A stretch of DNA of 64,000 nucleotides from Shinisaurus crocodilurus (taxonomy: Eukaryota; Chordata; Lepidosauria; Squamata; Shinisauridae), in the NCBI GenBank assembly GCA_021292165.1, contig CM037877.1:161979580-162043579 (forward strand), given 5' to 3'. The stretch's first letter is position 1. Each line of letters starts with the position of its first letter. A program made the position numbers and the translations under genes. Positions 57,878 to 64,000 of this stretch are shown piece by piece. The notes below the pieces were generated by a model. The model searched no databases and was not told where the DNA came from. It saw only the letters and a program-made list of their open reading frames with translations.

Positions 57878-58702
57878 AAATCATTCTGTTCCACACTGTG
57901 AGAAAGAACAAAATCATTAGTGTTTTGCAGAAGGGGACAGTCTTTTCACGACCTGGTGACCAATGGCTCGAGTGCCCACAGAGAGGTCCCTGCGTGCCAG
58001 CTGTGGCACCCGTGCCATAGGTTCACCATCACTGTTCTAGCCTGTTTGTTTGTTTTTGCACGAGGGGGAACTCAAAGCAGTCTAAGAACACTGAAATAGG
58101 AAATCATTGAGACAATATCAGAAACAGCATAATACTCCACAGTCATAGAATCAGCAGTTGTAACTCAACAGGGCAGCTAGACAGCTTAGTAGGCATAAAA
58201 CAGCCTAGTTTAGGGGACTTGGTGAAGGGCTTTGGCTCCCCACCCCCTGGGGTGGCTCTGACTGGGTTTAATTTGAAGCAGAACTCACAAGGCCTTGGCC
58301 TCAAGATTCAGTTCTAAAACATGTGGAATGATAACAAAGAAGAGTGTGTTTCATTCATGGCAGGTGTGAAATGCCTGATTTTATCTGGGGATGGGAGAGA
58401 GGTTAAGGCTTTTGGGATGGAAGGTGCGATTTCAGGTAGGCTTTAGCACTTCTTGTTTTAAACCAGTTCTCAAGTTACAGATTTCTGCTATTTCTGCTAT
58501 TATAATGCAGATGTAAACCTACATTAGCTAGAAGGTGTGACTTCAGGCATTTTTTTTTTAAAAAAAAAACTGTTCTCCAGTCACATTTTAAAATTTGGGG
58601 CGGGGGTTGCATTTCCAGTACGTCGTATAGTATATTTGTATCAGATTTGCTAGAATGTACAGGGTTGTTGTTTTTTTAAAGTCTGTGTTCTGTTTTCTAG
58701 AC

Positions 58703-58975
58703 CAGAGGTAGGCTTAGAACAGGGCTCTCCACCCTTGGGTCCCCAGATGTTGCTGGCTCCCAGCATACCCAGCCAGCATTGCTAATGGCAAGGCATTCTG
58801 GGAGCTGTAGTCCAGCAACATCTGGGGACCCAGGGTTGGAGAGCCCTGGCTTAGAAGGTAGATCTCCAGATGTTTGGAACTTCAACTCCCAGAAGCCCCT
58901 GCCACCATGGCCAATGGTCAGGAATGCTGAGAGTTGAACTCCCAAACATCTGGAGATCTACTGTCTGCCCACCCA
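58703..58975. mobile_element. hAT MITE containing a second hAT MITE
   Basis: The outer element begins CAGAGGTAGGC and ends CTGCCCACCCA, with an exact target duplication TTCTAGAC (58695-58702, 58976-58983). Its palindrome (GTAGATCTCCAGATGTTTGG ... CCAAACATCTGGAGATCTAC) is interrupted by the 58720-58848 element. Confidence 0.88.
58720..58848. mobile_element. Nested palindromic hAT MITE
   Basis: The ends CAGGGCTCTCCACCCTTGGG and GGTTGGAGAGCCCTG are inverted. The target duplication GCTTAGAA is exact (58712-58719, 58849-58856). The interior pairs CCCCAGATGTTGCTGG with CCAGCAACATCTGGGG. Confidence 0.92.
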
Positions 58976-58983
58976 TTCTAGAC

Positions 58984-59879
58984 CATAATTAGTAGCCATT
59001 TTATTATGTGAGCACAAATAGCTTTTGAGAGGTATGAAGGCTCTATTAATGTCATATGAGAGAGAGATCTTTCCAGATCAATATTCCTTTCCGGGGGGGG
59101 GGGGGGGAGCAGCGTAACACTACTACCTGTTAGCATTTGAGTAGCGTAGCTGAACCCCCTAAATGGAAGGATTGAGACTGGGATCAGTTTTTGGTACTGT
59201 TTTGTGGAGGTGGTTGTTTGTGGCATGTAGGAAGTGGCATGTTCTCAAGCACTGGACAGTATCAGTGAGCAGCCTCTGAATGAGGTTATTGTATTACCAG
59301 CCAGACCTTCATACACTGAAGGCAGAAATTAGGTGGAAACTTATGGGGGATTCAAGATAGAGTTGTTAAGTGTGCAAGAGAATTGTGACATGCCTGACAG
59401 TGATGTCATGGGCACCATCCAATCAATACCTGTGACACTTATTGCAAGCATCGCCTCCACAGGAAAATACCCATCACAGTTTTGCTTTCTGGGGGAGGAA
59501 AACCAATTTGCAAGCAATTCTATTTGTTTGACTGCATGTAAACTGCAACAGGGTTGCTGTGGCTACACTATCTCCATGATTCAGTCAGAACTGTGCACTC
59601 CCGCCATTTCCATTGTAAATCATATTATCTGGAAAGTTGGTCCATTATTAATTTGAACCCTGCAATGCACAGATATTGCAAGCAAGTAATGGGCATGTTT
59701 TGAGGCACACACAGGGTGACAGCTAGGCCCAACAGACCTGTCTAGTCCTTTGTGCAAATCTTGTTCTATCTGGATAGGATTTCCCATAGTGATTTCTCAT
59801 GGATTTCTTCCTGTGACAAAAGGAAGTGAAAATAATTCCTTGAAGGTAGGCAATTTGAAATCCAATCCACTGGCATAGT
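58984..59879. other. Intergenic, nothing recognised
   Basis: Poly-G run at 59093-59108. The ORF of 107 codons at 59333 has no recognisable domain. Confidence 0.4.
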
Positions 59880-60117
59880 GAGAGCCAGTGTTGTGTAGTG
59901 GTTAGGATGTTAGACTGGGACTCAGGAGATCTGGGTTCTAGTCCCCACTTGGCCATGAAGCTCACTGGGTGACTTTGGGCCGGACACTCAGCCTAACCTA
60001 CCTCACAGGGTTGTTGTGAGGATAAAATGGAGAGGAGGAGGACCATGTAAGCCACCTTGGGTTCCTTGCAAGAGGGGAAAGAGGTGTGACATAAATGTAA
60101 TAATAAATAATAATAAT
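59880..60117 (+). mobile_element. tRNA-headed CORE/MIR-like SINE, complete
   Basis: The head GTTGTGTAGTGGTTAGGATG with B-box-like GGGTTCTAGTCCCC is followed by the core CTCACTGGGTGACTTTGGGC, CTACCTCACAGGGTTGTTGT and GAGGATAAAATGGAGAG, and the tail GCCACCTTGGGTTCCTTGC ending in TAATAATAAATAATAA. The best copy of the family in the window. Confidence 0.82.
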
Positions 60118-60696
60118 TTAAAAATAGGAGTTAGCTTCAGGATTATATATCCTGCTTCCTTGACATTTGACTCCGGGTGTGGCATTTGACTCCGTGCTGG
60201 AGGAAAGCTTGTATACTCTGCCACTAAGAGAAGTTAGACCGCCCAGGCTGCACCAGGGCCCAGGCATTATTTTTGCGGCCCAGTACAAACTTGTAATACA
60301 GGCCGACTCCCACACACATCCCACCCTGTTCCCACCACCACCTATCTTTCTCTCCTGCCTATCCACAAGGAACTCTGTAGTAGTTCTTGAGAGAGCATGT
60401 CACACAAGGAAGCATAAATCTGACAATCCCTAGTTGAACTGTACTAGCAATGCACTCCCTCTGTTCTAGAGAAGGCCAGCAGCAATTCCCTTCCAGAATG
60501 TTGCTTGTTCTGCTCTAACACTGCTTCTGATGGGCTCCAAAGATTTGGACCATACAGGGAAATATATTTGCATAAATATCCTCAGTCATAATCTCTGGAC
60601 CTTGGTAAAGTGTACTCTCCTCTTCCCATCCCGTCTCCGCACCCCATATGCCTGGGTTGTGCCTACAGCCTACTTGAAACTGCTTGGGACTTAGTC

Positions 60697-60810
60697 TAAG
60701 TATATGTTGTTGGATTGCAACTCCCATCAGCCCTAGCCTGCATAGCCAATGGTGAGAGTTAGTGGGAACTGCAGTCCAGCAACATCTGGAGGCCCCCACT
60801 TTCCTCGCCC
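60697..60810. mobile_element. Palindromic MITE, diverged
   Basis: TGTTGTTGGATTGCAACTCC and ACTGCAGTCCAGCAACATCT are inverted around CATAGCCAATGG, the layout of the foldback family. The ends are eroded and no target duplication is visible. A further poor match lies at about 61000-61100. Confidence 0.5.
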
Positions 60811-61199
60811 TTGCTTTAACCTTACAGGAACAACTGCTATCTGTTAGGTACCCCGGGGTGTGGTGGCAGAGTGGGGGGGGTATTATTAAAGGGAAGCAAA
60901 TGGTCAATTATTTAGTTTGTTCTTACATATTTACTACCAGGGATGCACCAAAGTATCCAAAGTTGTCTTTGTCTTTGATTTATATACAAACAGTAACCTA
61001 AATCAGCCTTGTGCCCTTCAGGGTTTTTGTGTTTTTTTTAAACTAGCCATGCTAGGAGTTGCAGTCTGAAACATCTGGCGGACACCCGGCTGGCTTAAAT
61101 CAATCTATCAATAGGGGAGAGAGAAAATAAGGAAAATCAATGAAACTGCTACCCAACTTCTGGAATATTAAACGTAGGGGTGGTCTGCGCTCTCATATA

Positions 61200-63005
61200 T
61201 TTTTCGACACTGATTGGATCTGTAGCCCTTCCTGTTGGTGGAAGCCTAAAGCTCAAGTGATTTAAGAATGGGACACGATGAAGAATGGCAAAGCCCCGCC
61301 GTCATCACCCCGGCTGTAAGCCCTGGTTGATTTGACACATCTCAGAAAAGGACTCGGATTCAGTATGACAAGGGCAAGGGAGAAAAAGGGACCGACGGGG
61401 CAGATCATTTTGTTGGGGGTTTAAAGGTGGGAGCAAATTTTTGGTGTTGTTGTTACAGCAGCAGCGGCGGCGACAGCAGCAGCACCAGAAGCTCCCTAAC
61501 GCTCAGGAAGTGGAATTTGTGGTTTCAGGGGCTGAGCTCAGAAGGGCTGTTTAGAAAGGAAGACAGAAAGACAGAAAAGTCCACTGCAAAGACGGCCATT
61601 CTTGTGAGACACGGCGAAGGAGGAGGAGGAAGAGGTCTCTGCATATTTAAGGCCTCCGCGGGACCGGAGAGGCAAAAAGCGACCGCCTGTGCCACCGTCC
61701 TTCTCCATGGTAAGCGAAGCGCCTCGCTTCTTCCTTGGCTTCCTTCCCTGTCCGCCTTCACACAATCCGTGAGTCCAAAGAAAGACGCGAGCAGTGAAGG
61801 GATCATATTTTACAACCAGATTTCCCCACAGCACAACGGGCGGCGGTTCGATCCCTCCTACTACCGTTGTTCGTGTTGTATTAAGTTAACGAATGTGTGC
61901 GTAGGTAAAAAGGACTTTCTCTCCACCCTCCTGGAAGGGGATGGAAGGAGGCCAAGGGCTTCAGCTCTCTCAGCACCTGTTCTCGATCCCCGATGCTCTG
62001 CAGCTTCAGAACGCTTGGAGAATTCTACTTGAGCGTTTATTTTTGAGCATGTGTAGAGTGTCTTGCGCCTGCCCCCCCGTTAAATATTCAGAGCCGGCTA
62101 TGATCTGGGATATTCGGGGGTTCCGTTTTGCAGCTGACAGGCCGTGTTTTCCAGCCCTGCTTTAGCCCCAGAAGCACCCCAAGTTAAAGAAGGGTTCAGA
62201 GGTAATTGGGTACAGAAAGAGACGCGCACGTTACCCCCGCTCGCTCCCTCTGCTTCTTTGTCTTTCAAAGTTTGTTTGGAAAACTTACACGTTGTGAGGA
62301 ATAGTGAGTTATTGATCCGTTTTTATTTGTTTGAGAAGGGGAAAGCCTCCGCCACCCGCCACCCCGGCGTGATTTCCTCCGTCGCTGAACAGCAAGCTTC
62401 AGGGCGCGATGTGTCCACCCCACCCCAGGTTCCAGTTGGACCTGGGTTCGAGAATCAAAAGCCCAAAGTGCCTCGAAAGTCCAACCCCCACCCCAAGGCT
62501 GTGCCGACTTCGGTTTCAGTCAGACCACCTGTGATTATTCCTGGGGAACTCCCGCAACTGTATCTATGGCCCGTCTACACACTGAGCATAAGCAAAGGGT
62601 TTATTGCGTGTTACGCACAAACGCGTGTCTCTAACAGGCGTTGGGGGATGGGGTTCTACAGCGTGGTGCTATGAATAACTACTCAGAGGTACGGCCCATT
62701 GAGTTCATATAGGAGTTACTCCCAGATAACCGCAGCCTTCTTCAAGCTGGTGCCCTCCAGATCGAGTACAACTCCCATCATTCCCAGACATGGGAAGTAG
62801 TCCAACACGTCTAGAGGGCACCAGGTTAGCGGGAGGGTGGTGTTATAGGATTGCAGCCTGTATTTAAGAGACGCAGTTTCGGGTGGGGCGACCGGCGATG
62901 TACAGCGGAGAAGCTGTTGAGGGGTCGTCTCTTTTTTCCTTCAGTTGGCCGCTCGCTGCCGCTCGAATTCCTCGTCCCGCTACCGTTCTGACCCGTGTGT
63001 GTGTC

Positions 63006-63048
<43 letters not shown>

Positions 63049-63680
63049 GAGATCACACCGGCTGGGTGCGCAAGCCATTTTCCCACACACGTGTCCAGGA
63101 GCCGCTTATCTCAAAACACACACAAAAAAACTCCACCCCTTCTGCTTTGAGCCTGGGAGCCACTGCACTAGCAGAGAGAGCATAGATTTAACCTGCTAGT
63201 AGCTTGCGTACGGGCTCCACGCCAGAGGGCTGCAAAGTGTTGTTTTGTTTGCTTCCCCTCCCCCAGCTGCTTTCCCACCCGCAGGGGAAAACTTGAGGGG
63301 GCTCCCCCCTGATCGGAATCGCAAGCGCTCAGGACGGCTCCCTAACATAAGAGCCCGACCGGCTGGAGCAGCATTCGCTTGAACGTTATATAGTTAAATG
63401 CGCTGTTTGAAAGCGAGGCGGGCGGGCGGAATTCCGAGTTTACTGGTGTACGCTGTCCTGGGGAGGGGGCTGTTGGGGCGTTGCCTCTGGATGAATCCCC
63501 GGGCCGTAAATATCCCGCAAAAGGAGACACAGGCTCGTGTGTTCACATGTTACAGTACACACCCGTAGGTGTAGCATTATGTGGGGAAGTGCGCCTCCCC
63601 ACTGATATCAGCTGTCCTTGGTGTGTTTTTTAGGATCCGAGTGTGAATCTATCTCAGATAGATGTATTTATTTATTTATT
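61200..63680 (+). promoter_or_regulatory. CpG-rich upstream region of a probable GFI1 gene
   Basis: CpG density rises sharply from about 61.2 kb to the window end. It includes a GCAGCAGCGGCGGCGACAGC triplet stretch (61455-61474) and a possible alternative first-exon donor, CTCCATG then GTAAGCG at 61703-61716. ORFs of 176-201 codons here look like GC-rich chance frames. A diverged short palindrome (62668-62735), a foldback MITE (about 62735-62825) and a GT run (63000-63043) interrupt it. The GFI1 link rests on known EVI5-GFI1 neighbourhood and orientation, not on coding sequence. Confidence 0.45.
62735..62825. mobile_element. Palindromic MITE, diverged
   Basis: CTTCAAGCTGGTGCCCTCCA and the inverse TAGAGGGCACCAGGTTAGCG flank a centre with ACAACTCCCATCATTCCC. 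Foldback-family layout; the target duplication is unclear. Confidence 0.55.
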
Positions 63681-63790
63681 TGCTGTAAATCAACCCCGTT
63701 TTCGGGCATTTAAATAATGTATTTTCTACCAATGAGGAGCTGACTCAAAAAGAGGAACTTGGTAGTCGGAGAGCTCTCCGTCATCCTCTA
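63681..63790 (+). promoter_or_regulatory. Candidate core promoter (CCAAT, AP-1, PU.1-like, GFI1-like sites)
   Basis: In order: TGTAAATCAACC (63684-63695), resembling the TAAATCA half of the GFI1 binding consensus; an A/T-rich TTTAAATAATG (63709-63719) in TATA position; CCAAT (63729-63733); a perfect AP-1 site TGACTCA (63741-63747); and AAAAGAGGAACTT (63748-63760), like the PU.1 consensus. The cluster precedes a splice donor by about 90 bases. Myeloid-type sites would suit GFI1, which also represses itself. All of this is motif reading. Confidence 0.4.
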
Positions 63791-63845
63791 GGCTCAGTCA
63801 CTTTTTCAACTCTTCCAACTTAACTCTCAACCCGATGCGAAGCTG
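63761..63845 (+). other. Candidate non-coding first exon of GFI1
   Basis: The sequence to 63845 ends CGATGCGAAGCTG and is followed by GTAAGTGAG, a near-ideal donor. It has no long ORF, consistent with a 5'UTR exon; GFI1 begins with an untranslated exon in mammals. The start is a guess. The coding exons would lie beyond the window. Confidence 0.35.
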
Positions 63846-64000
63846 GTAAGTGAGCTTCAAAGACAATTTAATCCACGGCGCTCTTTTTTTTTAAAAAATT
63901 GTTTGTTTGTTTGTTTTTTAATTATTAAAATCCCTTTTCTATCTACAAGGTAGGAAAGCCCGGGCAGGGTCTGAAATCCATGCGGGACGGGGAGAGCATC

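Larger units (their letters stand above)
51894..58034. mobile_element. hAT transposon-derived element, invaded by an LTR retrotransposon
   Basis: The ends CAGTGATGGCGAACCTTTTT and AGGTTCACCATCACTG are inverted. The target duplication TTCTAGCC is exact (51886-51893, 58035-58042). Sub-terminal GAGCCCAAGTGCCCAAACTG and GAGTGCCCACAGAG with GTGGCACCCGTGCCATAG are typical of Charlie-type hAT elements. Without the LTR insertion (52665-57877) it is about 0.9 kb. I recall these ends from families such as OC1 or its relatives, which spread horizontally among tetrapods, but cannot confirm the name. Confidence 0.82.

Noticed and set aside
59880..59960. A tRNA gene
   Set aside because: The A- and B-box-like sequences are followed by a CORE/MIR body and a LINE-like tail, and no complete cloverleaf is apparent.
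61427..62674. ORFs of 176-201 codons in the CpG-rich region as GFI1 coding sequence
   Set aside because: They contain neither the SNAG-type start nor C2H2 zinc-finger spacing; they are chance frames in GC-rich DNA.

Overview
This window is vertebrate nuclear DNA, most likely from a squamate reptile (lizard). The evidence is the repeat mix: L2 and CR1 LINEs, MIR/CORE-type and 5S-rRNA-headed SINEs, a Tc1/mariner element, many palindromic hAT and TA-flanked MITEs, a DIRS-type tyrosine-recombinase element, and abundant GT, TAA and GATGT microsatellites. The genes are sparse and spliced. Nothing is prokaryotic, and there is no operon, RBS or CRISPR.

Genes. The four last coding exons of EVI5 (a TBC-domain Rab-GAP and centrosome/midbody protein) lie on the + strand at 5361-5507, 7621-7716, 11442-11537 and 30842-31141. 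All have consensus AG/GT borders and join in frame. The 3'UTR runs to a poly(A) signal at 32090-32095. They encode the distal coiled coil and the acidic tail, which ends in a PDZ-ligand-like Ser-Thr-Thr-Val. Everything from 1 to 31141 outside these exons is probably EVI5 intron. From about 61.2 kb the DNA becomes CpG-rich. At 63.68-63.85 kb it shows a promoter-like cluster followed by a splice donor. EVI5 is followed in the same orientation by GFI1 in other vertebrates, so this is the best candidate for the GFI1 5' end; no GFI1 coding exon is in the window, so that assignment rests on synteny.

Layout. 1-775: 3' end of a DIRS-like retrotransposon (tyrosine recombinase C-terminus plus inverted repeats). 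2179-3367: a 1.2 kb hAT-like element that is mostly one giant GC-rich hairpin. 5.3-31.1 kb: EVI5 exons and introns, with L2, CR1, SINE and MITE insertions. 23.25-26.56 kb: a broken minus-strand LINE split by a 1.2 kb MITE. 32.1-61 kb: intergenic, holding a dead Tc1 element (33216-34817), TA-flanked MITEs, two closely similar L2 copies (about 42.9 and 53.9 kb), a long-TIR element (47.06-48.41 kb), several hAT MITEs with exact 8-bp target duplications, and a composite at 51894-58034: a hAT element invaded by a minus-strand LTR retrotransposon that has no recognisable gag or pol, itself invaded by an L2. 61.2-64 kb: the CpG-rich putative GFI1 promoter region.

No new host enzyme system is visible. 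The novelty lies in mobile DNA: nested palindromic hAT MITEs, 5S-headed SINEs with a CR1 tail, the non-coding LTR element with a tRNA-Leu-like primer site, and a GC-rich module shared by two otherwise different elements.
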